The notes below the pieces were generated by a model. That model searched no databases. It saw only the letters and a list, made by a program, of their open reading frames with translations, and had not been told where the DNA came from. Positions 20,703 to 29,881 of a stretch of 64,000 nt of DNA are shown here, in pieces. Source of the stretch: Buttiauxella brennerae ATCC 51605. GTDB taxonomy: Bacteria; Pseudomonadota; Gammaproteobacteria; Enterobacterales; Enterobacteriaceae. The translations under genes and the position numbers were made by a program. Location of the stretch: NCBI RefSeq assembly GCF_001654925.1, contig NZ_LXER01000019.1:62001-126000 (forward strand), in the 5' to 3' direction. Numbering within the stretch: position 1 is the first letter of the stretch; each line of letters starts with the position of its first letter.

Positions 20703-21455
20703 TCAGGCTTTGTTATAAAGTGCTTTTGCTTTTCCGGTGGTACGCAAACGTAGCTTATAAGATAATTCTGCAATAAAGCCCGGTACACCTAATATTTTGC
20801 GCTGAACATTTTTTGCATCCCGACACAATTCAATATTATTTGAAGTCGACACTCCACCCATGGAAAATTCAGACACCAGCCCCTTGACGCGTTTAAATGC
20901 ATAACCTTTTTTATACATCCGTGCGGCAAGCGCGTAATCCGATGAAACTTTATATTGCAGATCGTAAGGGTATTTACGTAGTCCGGAAACCGGGAAAAAT
21001 ATCGCCTGATGGCTGGCAGGTAGACTGTGGTAGATATACCAGCCCTGTTTTGCACGGCGTTCTATTTTTGTACCGTCACCGAAATCTAATAATGCATCAC
21101 CAATGGCCATTGCATTATCGGTAGCGGGCATAGCAGCGAGCTGCGGCATGATTTTTGCGATGTCCTGGTGGAAAATATCACCAGAATTAAGGAACAACGC
21201 AAAGCGGCCCTGGGCCATCGCAATGCCTTTATTCATCGCATCATAAATGCCGTTATCTTTCTCGCTGACATAACGTAAACAGTACTCACCATTCAGGTTT
21301 TCCAGAAATTCCGCTGTGCCGTCATTTGAGGCGCCATCTACAACAATCCACTCAAATGTGATGCCTGGTGCCTTCGCTAAGTGAGCCAGCGACTGCCAGG
21401 TTTTTTCTATTCCGGCGAGATTTTTATAAGCAACCGTGATGACACTTAGCAGCAT
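20703..21455 (-). CDS. wcaE: colanic acid glycosyltransferase WcaE
   Basis: A GT2-family, GT-A fold glycosyltransferase of 250 residues. The N-terminus [21 protein letters not shown], the DGASNDGT block near residue 40, and FLNSGDIFH (the D-x-D-like position) are typical. It acts at the cytoplasmic face on lipid-linked colanic acid. It follows wcaD on the minus strand in the standard order and precedes a REP element. The donor sugar is not inferable here. Confidence 0.92.
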   Translation of the reverse strand: MLLSVITVAYKNLAGIEKTWQSLAHLAKAPGITFEWIVVDGASNDGTAEFLENLNGEYCLRYVSEKDNGIYDAMNKGIAMAQGRFALFLNSGDIFHQDIAKIMPQLAAMPATDNAMAIGDALLDFGDGTKIERRAKQGWYIYHSLPASHQAIFFPVSGLRKYPYDLQYKVSSDYALAARMYKKGYAFKRVKGLVSEFSMGGVSTSNNIELCRDAKNVQRKILGVPGFIAELSYKLRLRTTGKAKALYNKA

Positions 21456-21466
21456 TGTTATTGACC

Positions 21467-22687
21467 TCAGGTGTTCGTAATTTTGAGTGCCTTACGTAAA
21501 ATAAATGGGCACACAATCAAGAACGCATATTCAGGGCTAAAAATTGAACCGGTAAAAAATAACGACACCGGAGTAAAAAGCCATAATTGAACGCGATAAT
21601 TCTCATTATTACCAAACGCCGTTCGCATCATTTTAATGACTTTCCACATATACCAGGCTGTCAGTAATATCGCGAACCACGAGAAATAAATAATTAGCAG
21701 ATACAAACCATTGTCTACTGTTTTACCGACATCCGCACCGTTAAAGATTCCGAATGATGCAACATATTCATATAAAGATCCGAAACGCACTACCCCATCA
21801 ATGTTGGTTAATGAATACCCAACCATGGCTAATGGGCCAATAATACGGTAATACGATGACGAACCTTCCGTTCCCAAATCGCCAAGACGTGTTGCAATAT
21901 AAGGGAATGCGAATATTAACCCTACTAAGAACACGGAAAGAGAAATAATTGCCAATGGCAACTTCTTCTTTATGGCATTTTTATTAAGGTACTGGAATGC
22001 CCATTCAAGAAGATAGAACAGGATAAAAGTCATCACCCCTGAAAACGATCCTGAAAGGACTATCCCTAAAAGAATCATACCATCTGTTTTCGGTGTTTTG
22101 ATACCAAACTGTTTGATACTGAGCCAAATTGAGATTAACGCCAGAGCAAAGAACGCCGGTTCAAAATAAAGTGCCGTGGTGCGCTTGCCGCCGAAGCTAA
22201 TAAAGTTCAGAACATAGCTATTACTGTATATAAGAAACTTCGAAATTTTCTCAATCAGGCTACTGCCACCAGTCAGAATAATCTGAGCCATTTCCGCCGC
22301 AGCGAGCATCACAATAATACCCACCACACCATAAAATAACCGTAGAATCTTTCGGTGATTACGCTGCGAAATAGTTTTGAACCGGCAACTCCAGGTCATC
22401 GCCATAATCAGCACGATATAAACGAACAATAATGTCGAGGTGACGTATTTGCTGGCATCAAGCGATTGGCCAAAGATGTAGTTAAATGCAGTCAGTCCGG
22501 CACCAATACCCAGCGCTATCATCAATTTTTTGATGCTAATTCGTTCAATATACAAAAATAGGATGGCGGGTAAGAAGGTGACTATCGTTATCGGGAAACT
22601 TTCCCCCAATGAGGCCAACTTCACGTTGACCACCAGATAGATAAAGGGTAACAGCAGATAACTACAGATTCTGATAGAACGAGACAT
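21467..22687 (-). CDS. wcaD: putative colanic acid polymerase WcaD
   Basis: A polytopic membrane protein of 406 residues with about ten to twelve hydrophobic helices and little else, generally taken to be the Wzy-type polymerase of colanic acid. The start is placed at ATG 22687 ([15 protein letters not shown]), which matches family starts. The longer frame would read through the last codons of wcaC with an unlikely basic leader. The gene begins 26 bases inside the end of wcaC, an overlap seen in related operons. The large block [19 protein letters not shown] is strongly conserved within the family. Confidence 0.92.
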   Translation of the reverse strand: MSRSIRICSYLLLPFIYLVVNVKLASLGESFPITIVTFLPAILFLYIERISIKKLMIALGIGAGLTAFNYIFGQSLDASKYVTSTLLFVYIVLIMAMTWSCRFKTISQRNHRKILRLFYGVVGIIVMLAAAEMAQIILTGGSSLIEKISKFLIYSNSYVLNFISFGGKRTTALYFEPAFFALALISIWLSIKQFGIKTPKTDGMILLGIVLSGSFSGVMTFILFYLLEWAFQYLNKNAIKKKLPLAIISLSVFLVGLIFAFPYIATRLGDLGTEGSSSYYRIIGPLAMVGYSLTNIDGVVRFGSLYEYVASFGIFNGADVGKTVDNGLYLLIIYFSWFAILLTAWYMWKVIKMMRTAFGNNENYRVQLWLFTPVSLFFTGSIFSPEYAFLIVCPFILRKALKITNT

Positions 22688-23879
22688 ACTCCTCCAGCAT
22701 CTGTTGCCCACTAAACGCCTGGCGGCTTGCAGCTTTAAATACCTGCAACTCTTTGCCAAACACCTGCTGCGCTAACTGTTCTTTTGGCATTTTCACCAGT
22801 TCAAGCACGCGCTCATCGCAAAAGGTTTTGCCACCGACTTTGCGCAGCACTTCGTCAGCGGCTTCACTTTGCGTGGCGATAACCGGCACGCCAATCGACA
22901 GCGCTTCGCACAAAATCAGCGGGTAGTTATCTACCTGCGAGCTGAACACCAGCGAGTCCATTTCGTTAAGCTCGCTCATCAGCGCTTTTTTATCGGTCAT
23001 ATAACCGTGATTCACCACGTTCGGGCCGTTAAACGGTGAGAACTTACCAAAAGTGTGCAACTCGATTTCGTCGCCCAGCGCCATAATTGCCTGCACCAAC
23101 TGCTGATTGGTTTTGCCGTCATAACGTAAATCATGTGCCACCACCGCGACTTTTGGCTTAGCACCCGCGGCTTGCGTGAGCGGTAATTCAGCCAGAATCG
23201 CTTCGGTTGCCACATCAATTCCGTTATTGATAATTTTGCAGCGCCCTGCCCCGTAAATTCGGTTAAAGGCATCGGCTACGTGCTGGCTTGGCGAAATAAA
23301 CTGGCAGCCCAGCGCGAGCATTTCACGGAACAGCTGGCGTTTAGTGTCCACCAGCAGATGCGCACGATCCTTTTTTACAGGCGGGTAGTTGTTGAGCGTC
23401 GGGCATTTCTGGCAGCCGGTTTTCCAGCCATCGCAACCATCCAGAAACGCGCAGCGCCCGGTAATGCTCCAGTGATCGTGCAACGTCCAGACAAAATTCA
23501 CATCTGATTTATGGGCTTTTACGCGCTGGCAGAATGTCACCATCTCTTCGAGACTCAGCCAGTAACTGTGAACCACATGGAAATGCAGTACCACCGGGCC
23601 TTGGGCGCGAGTCACTTTGCGATACAGGTTATTCAGGTTGCCGAACGGGTCGCGGTTGAAAAAGCGAAACAGAATAATGTTGGCGATAGACGTCAGGCGC
23701 GGGGTGTGTTTTTCCACCCCCTGGAACTTGTCATGACTGGCGCTTTTCTTGCCGCCTTTACCGTAGCCGTAAATAAAGCGTGAGCTAAAACCTGCGGCAT
23801 TTGCGCGCTGGTGAAGATCCAGCGCGACACCCGCCGCACCGCCTTCTGCCAGGCGCACGTTGAATTGTAAGATATTCAT
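22662..23879 (-). CDS. wcaC: colanic acid glycosyltransferase WcaC
   Basis: A GT4-type glycosyltransferase of 405 residues. The glycine-rich N-terminal GGAAGVALDLHQRA is the acceptor-side loop, and LILCEALSIGVPVIATQSEAADEVL is the donor-site E-x7-E-type motif. It is likely responsible for adding a galactose or fucose to the colanic acid unit; the exact reaction is inferred only from the family. Its start overlaps wcaB by four bases, and its 3' end overlaps wcaD by 26. Confidence 0.93.
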   Translation of the reverse strand: MNILQFNVRLAEGGAAGVALDLHQRANAAGFSSRFIYGYGKGGKKSASHDKFQGVEKHTPRLTSIANIILFRFFNRDPFGNLNNLYRKVTRAQGPVVLHFHVVHSYWLSLEEMVTFCQRVKAHKSDVNFVWTLHDHWSITGRCAFLDGCDGWKTGCQKCPTLNNYPPVKKDRAHLLVDTKRQLFREMLALGCQFISPSQHVADAFNRIYGAGRCKIINNGIDVATEAILAELPLTQAAGAKPKVAVVAHDLRYDGKTNQQLVQAIMALGDEIELHTFGKFSPFNGPNVVNHGYMTDKKALMSELNEMDSLVFSSQVDNYPLILCEALSIGVPVIATQSEAADEVLRKVGGKTFCDERVLELVKMPKEQLAQQVFGKELQVFKAASRQAFSGQQMLEEYVSFYQNL

Positions 23880-24361
23880 TTTATAACCTTTACTTGCGCT
23901 TTCTGACCGACGACCAGCGCATTGTCCGGCACGTTGTCCAGCACCACACTACCCGCGCCGACCACCACGTTATTACCCACGGTGATGCCACCAATAATCA
24001 CTACATTCGCGCCTAGCTCGACACTGTTGCCAATCACCGGGCAATCATTGCTTTTGCTGCGATTACCAATAGTGACGCCGTGGCGAATGGTGAAATCATC
24101 TCCGGCGACCACGAATTTATTGATGACAATGGCATAACCGTGGTGGATGGTGAAACGGCGGCCAATGGTCGCGCCCGCCTGGATTTCATAGCCAAACAGA
24201 CACTCGCTAACAAAGCGGTAAAGCAGGATTATGGGTGCCGCCCAAAGATTGTTGATGACGCTTTTTTTACGCCATACCGAGCAAAAATGAGCGATGCGAT
24301 AGGCCATCACCATGCAGCAAGGGCGAAGGCTCCAGGAGTTTGCGCGCAGATCTTCAAGCAC
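23876..24361 (-). CDS. wcaB: colanic acid acetyltransferase WcaB
   Basis: A serine-acetyltransferase-like hexapeptide repeat protein of 161 residues, the second O-acetyltransferase of the operon. The repeat region GATIGRRFTIHHGYAIVIN, the catalytic-type His in FTIRHGVTIGN, and later turns such as VELGANVVIIGGITVGNNVVVGAGS show a left-handed beta-helix. It starts two bases after wcaA and overlaps wcaC by four bases. Confidence 0.93.
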   Translation of the reverse strand: MLEDLRANSWSLRPCCMVMAYRIAHFCSVWRKKSVINNLWAAPIILLYRFVSECLFGYEIQAGATIGRRFTIHHGYAIVINKFVVAGDDFTIRHGVTIGNRSKSNDCPVIGNSVELGANVVIIGGITVGNNVVVGAGSVVLDNVPDNALVVGQKAQVKVIK

Positions 24362-24363
24362 CG

Positions 24364-25200
24364 TTATTTCCCCCGCAATCCATCAGCCAGACGCTTAGTA
24401 TTACGCACGCTCAAGAGCGCTAATAATGTGCGTAAAGACATACGCTTGTTGCGGATCTGGTAGAGGGTAAACAGCTGGTATTTCTTGCTGGCCCGGTCGA
24501 ATTTGTCTTTGTGCTTTTGATAGAAATGGAAGTAACCGGCAAACTTTTTCGGTGATTTGGTGATCTGCATTTCGCCATGGTTAATGTGCAGAATTTGCGT
24601 GGCCTCTTCCACTTTCCACGGCTGGCCATACTCCACCACCATGCGCAGGAAAATATCGTAGTCCTGGGCCGCGGCAAGGGTTGTATCGAACAGGCAGGCC
24701 TTGAAGCGGTCGGCATAGGTAAAGACCTGGTTGCCGATAATATTGCGCTTATAAAACAGCTTTAATGAAAAAGGTGATTTCGGGTAAAGCGGCAAACTCG
24801 CGGGCTGTGAATAGACCTGGCCTTCGCAGACATAGTCATTGGCGTAGAGAAATGCATGAGTCACCAGTTGATGTTTCTGCTCCAGGAATACCGACAGGCG
24901 GTTTGGCGTCCACTCATCATCGTCATCAATACCCGTAATTAATTCACCCGTGGCATTACTGATGGCCTGGTTGCGCACTGAGCAGGCACCCGAGTTGAAA
25001 TCATTGCGGGTATAACGCACGCGTGGGTCACCCAGCTCATCAACAAAGTGCTGAAGCTGCTCGAAAGAGGACGAGCAGTCATCAACGATTAACATTTCCC
25101 AGTGTTCATAATCCTGGCGCAGCACTGATTTGATGGCGCGAATCGCCAGCTGCTGGCGGTTCCATGTCGGCATATAAATAGAGATAAGTGGGCGTTTCAT
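24364..25200 (-). CDS. wcaA: colanic acid glycosyltransferase WcaA
   Basis: A GT2-family glycosyltransferase of 278 residues. MPTWNRQQLAIRAIKSVLRQDYEHWE, DDCSSS and the D-x-D-type ITGIDDDDEWTPNRL are the GT-A nucleotide-sugar and metal motifs. It is the first Wca gene downstream of the export genes. The gap to wzc carries palindromic repeat copy 4, a location where the E. coli operon also has a stem-loop. Confidence 0.93.
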   Translation of the reverse strand: MKRPLISIYMPTWNRQQLAIRAIKSVLRQDYEHWEMLIVDDCSSSFEQLQHFVDELGDPRVRYTRNDFNSGACSVRNQAISNATGELITGIDDDDEWTPNRLSVFLEQKHQLVTHAFLYANDYVCEGQVYSQPASLPLYPKSPFSLKLFYKRNIIGNQVFTYADRFKACLFDTTLAAAQDYDIFLRMVVEYGQPWKVEEATQILHINHGEMQITKSPKKFAGYFHFYQKHKDKFDRASKKYQLFTLYQIRNKRMSLRTLLALLSVRNTKRLADGLRGK

Positions 25201-25245
25201 GGCGCTCCCCTTGAAATTGTTTTATGACAAGTCAGCATGCAACCA

Positions 25246-25319
25246 CCCTCATCCCGGCCTTCTCCCTTAGGGAGAAGGGGCAATAGATTCCCTCTCCTGG
25301 GGAGAGGGTTAGGTGAGGG
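25246..25319. repeat. GC-rich palindromic intergenic repeat, copy 4 (wzc-wcaA)
   Basis: CCCTCATCCCGGCCTTCTCCC faces GGGGAGAGGGTTAGGTGAGGG. Internal TTAGGGAGAAGGGG and CCCTCTCCTGGGG give smaller stems. It fills most of the wzc-wcaA gap, where a hairpin could reduce expression of wca genes relative to wza-wzb-wzc. Confidence 0.88.
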
Positions 25320-25331
25320 CGAACAACTCAA

Positions 25332-27500
25332 TTATTTCGCATCGGATTTATATTCGTACTCGTAATAACCGTAATCCTCGTACCCTGCCGCACGGCGGAA
25401 GATGGAGTTGAGAATTACGCCGCGTACGGTGACGCCATTTTGTTCAAAGCGGCTGAGACTGGTTTCGACTTCTTTCAGCGTGTTGACTGCATAACGCGCC
25501 ACCATCAGCGTGGTGCCCGCATGGCGGCCCACAACCGCGGCGTCGGTAACCGCGAGAATCGGCGGGGTATCAATCAACACCAGGTCATAACTTTTGCTTG
25601 CCCATGCGATTAACTCCGCAAAGCGCTCGCTCATCAGCAATTCGGAAGGGTTCGACGGCACGACACCGCGCGGCACAAGGTCAAAATTGGGTACTGAGGT
25701 TTTTTGCGCACAACGGGTAATTTCCGCCTGGCCTGAGAGCACTTCTGCCAGACCGTTGGTGTTGGTGGTGCCTAGCAGTTCGTGGGTATAGCCTTTGCGC
25801 ATATCGCAGTCGATAAGCAACACGCGCTTATTGGTCTGGCTGATGACTGCAGCAAGGTTGGCGCAGACAAACGTTTTACCAATCGACGGGCTAACACCTG
25901 TCAGCATCAGAACGTTATTCGATGCCTGCATCATGGCGAAATGAAGGCTGGTACGCAGGCTGCGAATCGCTTCAATGGCCAGATCCGTCGGGTTACCCAC
26001 CGCCAGCAGTTGGCTTTGCTTATTACGCTTCGCCGCTTTGACGCTACGCACGGTGGCGTTATCGCGGGATTTCTGCCATTCAGAAAGTGGGATGCTGGCG
26101 TAAACACCAATCCCGGCTTCTTCGAGTACCGCCGGGCTTTCAATACCACGGTTGAACAAGGAGCGTAACAGCACGCCCATGATGGACAACATCAGGCCAA
26201 GAATAATGCTGCCGAGAATAATCAGGGCACGCTGCGGTTTCACCATGCCCGGTTGCGCAATGGCCGCATCGACGATACGCACATCACCCACGGTACTGGC
26301 TTCGGTGATTTTCAACTCTTGCTGTTTGTTCAACAGCTGCATGTAAACCTGTTGGCCGGACTCCACATCACGCGTTAAACGCACGATCTCTTGCTGTGTT
26401 TTCGGCATCGCGGTGACACGCCCATTCAGACGCTTTTTCTCGTCTTCGAGAGTCTGGCGTTTTTCCAGCAGCGTGCGGTAAGCCGGGTGAACCTTGGTAT
26501 AAAGCTTGGAAATCTCCGCCTCTTTGAAGGTCAATTCATTGAGCTGCGCATCGATGTTAACCATGGTGTCGAGGACGGATTTAGCTTCCAGCGACAAATC
26601 AACCGAGTCCTGTTGTTGGCGATAAGCGTTCAATTTATTTTCGGCAGCATCGAGACGGCTGCGGACTTCCGGAAGCTGTTGCGCTAAGAATTGCAGGCTT
26701 TTGGCCGCTTCTTCCGATTTACGCTGCACGTTCTGCGCAAGATAGTTACGCGTGATGCTGTCGAGAATGGCGCGGATTTGGTCTTTGTCTTCGCCAGTAT
26801 AAGAAAGGCTTAACACGCCGGTATCTTTGCCGTTTTCAGCCACCGTCAGGTTGCCCTGAAGCTGATTTATCATGCCAAGCGTTGAGTATTTGTTGACGGT
26901 AAACGTGTCGCCCACTTGCGCTTTAATGGCGCTCACTAACAGGGTGATGCCGCCCTGACTCAGTGGCTGACCCACCTGCCCTTTGGCGCTAAATCCATTA
27001 TCGCTGGTCAGTAGATACTGCTGCGGGCTTAGCACTTCAATGGTAAACACATTTTTGGCCTGCCCTGCCGGGAGGTTAAAAGTATCGACAATGACAGTGT
27101 CGTTCTGGCGGCCCTGAAGCCTGTCCCAGCCCGCGCCTAACAGCCAGAAGCTGTTCTTTTCGACGGCGATATCCAGGTTAAGATCGTCAACTGTTTTGCC
27201 CAATACCAGGCGCGACTGAATCAACTGCATTTCAGCGGCAGAAGCAGGCGGCTTATTAGATAGCGCGGAGCTGATGTCGTTGACTAACGAATTACCGGCG
27301 TTTTGTTCGATTTGCACCAGTGCATCGGCTTTATAAATTGGCGTGGCGAACATGGCATAAATAGTGGCAAGTATCGCGAAGATGGCGGTGATCCCCAGAA
27401 CCCACCAACGGGCTTCAAGGACCGTACCGAACAATCGGCCAATATCAATTTCGTCATTGCCCTCAGCCGGGGCGCTCGAACGGCGTGCTTTGTCTGTCAT
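25332..27500 (-). CDS. wzc: tyrosine-protein kinase Wzc, colanic acid co-polymerase
   Basis: An inner-membrane bacterial tyrosine kinase and polysaccharide co-polymerase of 722 residues. It has an N-terminal Wzz domain bounded by two membrane segments (about residues 32-50 and 425-445) and a long periplasmic region with coiled coils. The cytoplasmic kinase domain has Walker A SPSIGKTF with Lys542, Walker A' LLIDCDMRKG and Walker B VLIDTPP. The C-terminus GYEDYGYYEYEYKSDAK is the tyrosine cluster for autophosphorylation. Cycling by Wzc and the phosphatase Wzb controls chain length and export through Wza. It starts two bases after wzb. Confidence 0.97.
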   Translation of the reverse strand: MTDKARRSSAPAEGNDEIDIGRLFGTVLEARWWVLGITAIFAILATIYAMFATPIYKADALVQIEQNAGNSLVNDISSALSNKPPASAAEMQLIQSRLVLGKTVDDLNLDIAVEKNSFWLLGAGWDRLQGRQNDTVIVDTFNLPAGQAKNVFTIEVLSPQQYLLTSDNGFSAKGQVGQPLSQGGITLLVSAIKAQVGDTFTVNKYSTLGMINQLQGNLTVAENGKDTGVLSLSYTGEDKDQIRAILDSITRNYLAQNVQRKSEEAAKSLQFLAQQLPEVRSRLDAAENKLNAYRQQQDSVDLSLEAKSVLDTMVNIDAQLNELTFKEAEISKLYTKVHPAYRTLLEKRQTLEDEKKRLNGRVTAMPKTQQEIVRLTRDVESGQQVYMQLLNKQQELKITEASTVGDVRIVDAAIAQPGMVKPQRALIILGSIILGLMLSIMGVLLRSLFNRGIESPAVLEEAGIGVYASIPLSEWQKSRDNATVRSVKAAKRNKQSQLLAVGNPTDLAIEAIRSLRTSLHFAMMQASNNVLMLTGVSPSIGKTFVCANLAAVISQTNKRVLLIDCDMRKGYTHELLGTTNTNGLAEVLSGQAEITRCAQKTSVPNFDLVPRGVVPSNPSELLMSERFAELIAWASKSYDLVLIDTPPILAVTDAAVVGRHAGTTLMVARYAVNTLKEVETSLSRFEQNGVTVRGVILNSIFRRAAGYEDYGYYEYEYKSDAK

Positions 27501-27502
27501 TG

Positions 27503-27946
27503 TTATCCCTGATGAGCGTTGAGTGCGTTAGCCCATTTTTGGGCGTTCTGGTCCAGAAGACCGTAAACCGCTTCAAAAGCGTCGTGGCTTTTGCGATACG
27601 GATCGGGAATTTCCCGTTCCGCATCCCAGTGACCAAACAGCATCACTTTGCCGCGCATCTCTGGAGCCATTTCGCAAAGTGCGGAGATATGGCGTTTTTC
27701 CATGGCGAGGATCAGGTCGTATTCGCGGCACATTTTGCCGGAAACTTGTTTTGCGCAGTGCCCCTCAAGGGAGAGGTTATGCTGTTCGGCGACACGAATG
27801 GCGCCAGCGTCAGCCCCCTTCCCCACCAAAGCCCCCAGCCCCGCCGAGGTCACGGTCAGCTCCGGGTGATAGCTTTTGAGTAACCGCTCAGCGGTTGGGG
27901 AACGGCAAATATTCCCCACACAGACAACCAAAATTTTGTTGAACAT
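27503..27946 (-). CDS. wzb: low-molecular-weight protein-tyrosine phosphatase Wzb
   Basis: Wzb dephosphorylates the Wzc tyrosine cluster. The 147-residue protein has the C-x5-R-S phosphatase loop CVGNICRS with Cys9 and Arg15, and the general-acid DPY motif (IPDPYRKS) near residue 115. It lies six bases after wza and two bases before wzc, the fixed order of group 1 and colanic acid export modules. Confidence 0.97.
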   Translation of the reverse strand: MFNKILVVCVGNICRSPTAERLLKSYHPELTVTSAGLGALVGKGADAGAIRVAEQHNLSLEGHCAKQVSGKMCREYDLILAMEKRHISALCEMAPEMRGKVMLFGHWDAEREIPDPYRKSHDAFEAVYGLLDQNAQKWANALNAHQG

Positions 27947-27952
27947 AGCGCG

Positions 27953-29086
27953 TTACCAGGTATGGATATCTTTGGCGGTATCCGTCATATAACGAACGCC
28001 ACTGATCGTCGGCAGCAGTTGGTTGATCAGACGATTCCAACGCGTGACAGGTGCTGTGGTCACATACACCACATCGTAAGGTTGCAACTGGAATTCAGTG
28101 CCCATAACCAGCGACGTCGCATCCGACATATCAAGCTGATAAATGTTGGCGATTTTGCCGCCCTGTTTCTCTTTGATTGGGCGAATCACGAAGATCCCGC
28201 TGGCATTTGAAGCCGTCATATCCAGACCTTCGGCCTGGCCGAGCGCTTCGGTCAGCGTCATGCCGCTAAAGTCCATTTTCAGGGTGGTTTGTTTCTTCAC
28301 TTCGCCCATCACGAACACTTTCAGATCGTCATTGCGCGGCACGAATAAGATGTCACCGGGATAAAGCAGGTGGTTCTGGCTCAGGTCGCCGTTTTGCATC
28401 AGCGCCTGTAGGGAAATGCGTTGTTCCTTACCGTTGTGCGTCAGCACCACGTTGCGCCAGTCGGCAGCATCAGTCAGGCCGCCTGCGGCGTTGATGGCAT
28501 CCAGAACGGTGAGCGGGACGTTGGTAATCGCCTGCTGCCCTGATTTATTCACCTGGCCTGAGACATAGGCTTTTTGGGAGCGGAAGCCAGCGATATTAAC
28601 GTCCACCTGCGGGTCAGCGATGTACGTCGCAAGGCGGCTGGTAATATCACTGCGAATTTCAGAAAGGGTTTTACCGGTGACTTTTACTTTGCCGACATAC
28701 GGATAGAACATGGTGCCGTCTGACTGTACCCAGTTACCCGCATCGCTTGAGCTACGGTATTGGCCCGCTGGGGTGGTGAGTTCAGGGTGGTCCCAAACCG
28801 TGACATTCAGAACATCGCCTGGCCCCACACGGTATTGGTAAGCAGAGATCTCCTGGTCGAGAGACATATTTGGCTGTGCGACCGCTGGGCGGACACGTAA
28901 TTGCTCAACCAGGCGCGGTGTTAACGGATACACATTGACCATGCGGTCCAGATCAAAATCTGAATCCTGTTGCTTGATAACGTCTTTCCCCATCGTAGAC
29001 ATATTGCTACCGGGGAGTACTGTGCAACCACTCATAAGGGCTACCGACACCAATAAAGGCATCAATTTAAGTTTGTATTTAATCAT
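27953..29086 (-). CDS. wza: outer-membrane polysaccharide export lipoprotein Wza
   Basis: Wza forms the octameric outer-membrane channel for colanic acid. The 377-residue protein begins with a lipoprotein signal whose lipobox LMSGC places the lipidated cysteine at residue 21. The periplasmic D1-D3 domains follow, with the polysaccharide export sequence [17 protein letters not shown] near residue 93 and soluble-ligand-binding (SLBB) segments after it. The C-terminal helix region ends in [14 protein letters not shown]. It is the first gene of the operon, behind a leader of about 500 bases from the RcsAB box, with an internally deleted ERIC just upstream. Confidence 0.97.
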   Translation of the reverse strand: MIKYKLKLMPLLVSVALMSGCTVLPGSNMSTMGKDVIKQQDSDFDLDRMVNVYPLTPRLVEQLRVRPAVAQPNMSLDQEISAYQYRVGPGDVLNVTVWDHPELTTPAGQYRSSSDAGNWVQSDGTMFYPYVGKVKVTGKTLSEIRSDITSRLATYIADPQVDVNIAGFRSQKAYVSGQVNKSGQQAITNVPLTVLDAINAAGGLTDAADWRNVVLTHNGKEQRISLQALMQNGDLSQNHLLYPGDILFVPRNDDLKVFVMGEVKKQTTLKMDFSGMTLTEALGQAEGLDMTASNASGIFVIRPIKEKQGGKIANIYQLDMSDATSLVMGTEFQLQPYDVVYVTTAPVTRWNRLINQLLPTISGVRYMTDTAKDIHTW

Positions 29087-29128
29087 TGAGTATTTATCAC
29101 TATGGCAGAGTAATTATCCTGAGCGAAC

Positions 29129-29186
29129 ATACCCTTCAGAATTCAAGTTACAGGGGTGTTGGCTGCACTAGAATTATTTTGGGTAT
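29129..29186. repeat. internally deleted ERIC element in the wza leader
   Basis: ATACCC and GGGTAT close a 58-base unit. The left 39 bases follow the ERIC left arm (CTTCAGAATTCAAGTTACAG, GTGTTGGCTGC) and the right 19 follow the ERIC right end (CTAGAATTATTTTGGGTAT). The central roughly 70 bases of a full ERIC are absent. It ends 43 bases before the wza start, so the hairpin would lie in the 5' untranslated region. Confidence 0.8.
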
Positions 29187-29330
29187 AAAATAAGTGACTC
29201 GTTAGGGTTTTGAATAAGGCCTAAATTGAAACCTGGTTGATGCAGAAAATAACTGGCATCAATCCTAAAAAATCGCTTATTTCCCGACATCCTATTGACA
29301 GAATAATTGAGGCTTATTCTCTGGCCTTCG

Positions 29331-29366
29331 GGCATGCTACCGCCCCTGGCTTACAGTCACCAACCT
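29331..29366 (-). promoter_or_regulatory. JUMPStart with ops element, colanic acid operon
   Basis: Minus-strand TAAGCCAGGGGCGGTAGCATG is the conserved JUMPStart core, with ops GGCGGTAGCATG at 29333-29344. It is identical in its core to the O-antigen copy at 4803-4840. RfaH recruited here would allow transcription through the roughly 23 kb wca operon, including its many hairpin-forming repeats. Confidence 0.93.
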
Positions 29367-29574
29367 ACTGAAAAAAGACAATTTATAAGAAGTAACGAGT
29401 ATAATAATTAACACCAAAGAACACGTCTTTGGAGATAAACCTTTGGGTGCCCGGTTAAATATCACGGATTCAGTGAATATAAAAAATACAACCGATATCA
29501 GTCACCGATATCGATTGTTGCAGCTAACCCTATTTCAGGCAAGGCACCGCCAGACAATAGCGCGGCTTTTAAGA

Positions 29575-29580
29575 ATAGTA
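29575..29580 (-). promoter_or_regulatory. possible wza -10 hexamer
   Basis: Minus-strand TACTAT lies 23 bases downstream of the RcsAB box, a position compatible with an activator site overlapping the -35 region. No good -35 hexamer is seen, as expected for an activator-dependent promoter. The assignment is tentative. Confidence 0.4.
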
Positions 29581-29603
29581 TTAACAACACAATTACATGC
29601 CTT

Positions 29604-29617
29604 TAGGATTTTCTTTA
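29604..29617 (-). promoter_or_regulatory. RcsAB box of the colanic acid promoter
   Basis: Minus-strand TAAAGAAAATCCTA differs by one base from the TAAAGAAACTCCTA that I recall as the E. coli wza RcsAB box. It lies about 520 bases upstream of the wza start, close to the equivalent E. coli distance. The RcsA-RcsB heterodimer binding here would place the operon under the Rcs envelope-stress phosphorelay. Confidence 0.85.
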
Positions 29618-29881
29618 TATTGACAGAAAATTAATAAATGATAAGGCGTAACTTAATATACAGATATATCTCATGTGAATTTTACAATAAGAAAAAACAA
29701 TACATCACTATTTGGCGAATAATTAATTATTTACCTTAGTGACTAAGTGGAATTAACCGGGAGATATTTAACATTTAAACCCTGCAAGATTTATCCCGAC
29801 CAGCAACATTGCAATTTTTCGCGCGGTTAACCATCATTTGATAGTGGCGTTTGCCATCTAACAAAAGGTTTACTACGGGAT

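Larger units (their letters stand above)
29087..29881. other. wza-yegH intergenic region, colanic acid promoter and leader
   Basis: This 795-base gene-free stretch separates the divergent wza and yegH. From the wza side it holds a deleted ERIC (29129-29186), the JUMPStart/ops (29331-29366), a possible -10 (29575-29580) and the RcsAB box (29604-29617). The remaining 265 bases toward yegH are AT-rich, with no recognisable element. The long untranslated leader between promoter and wza is typical for this operon. Confidence 0.75.
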
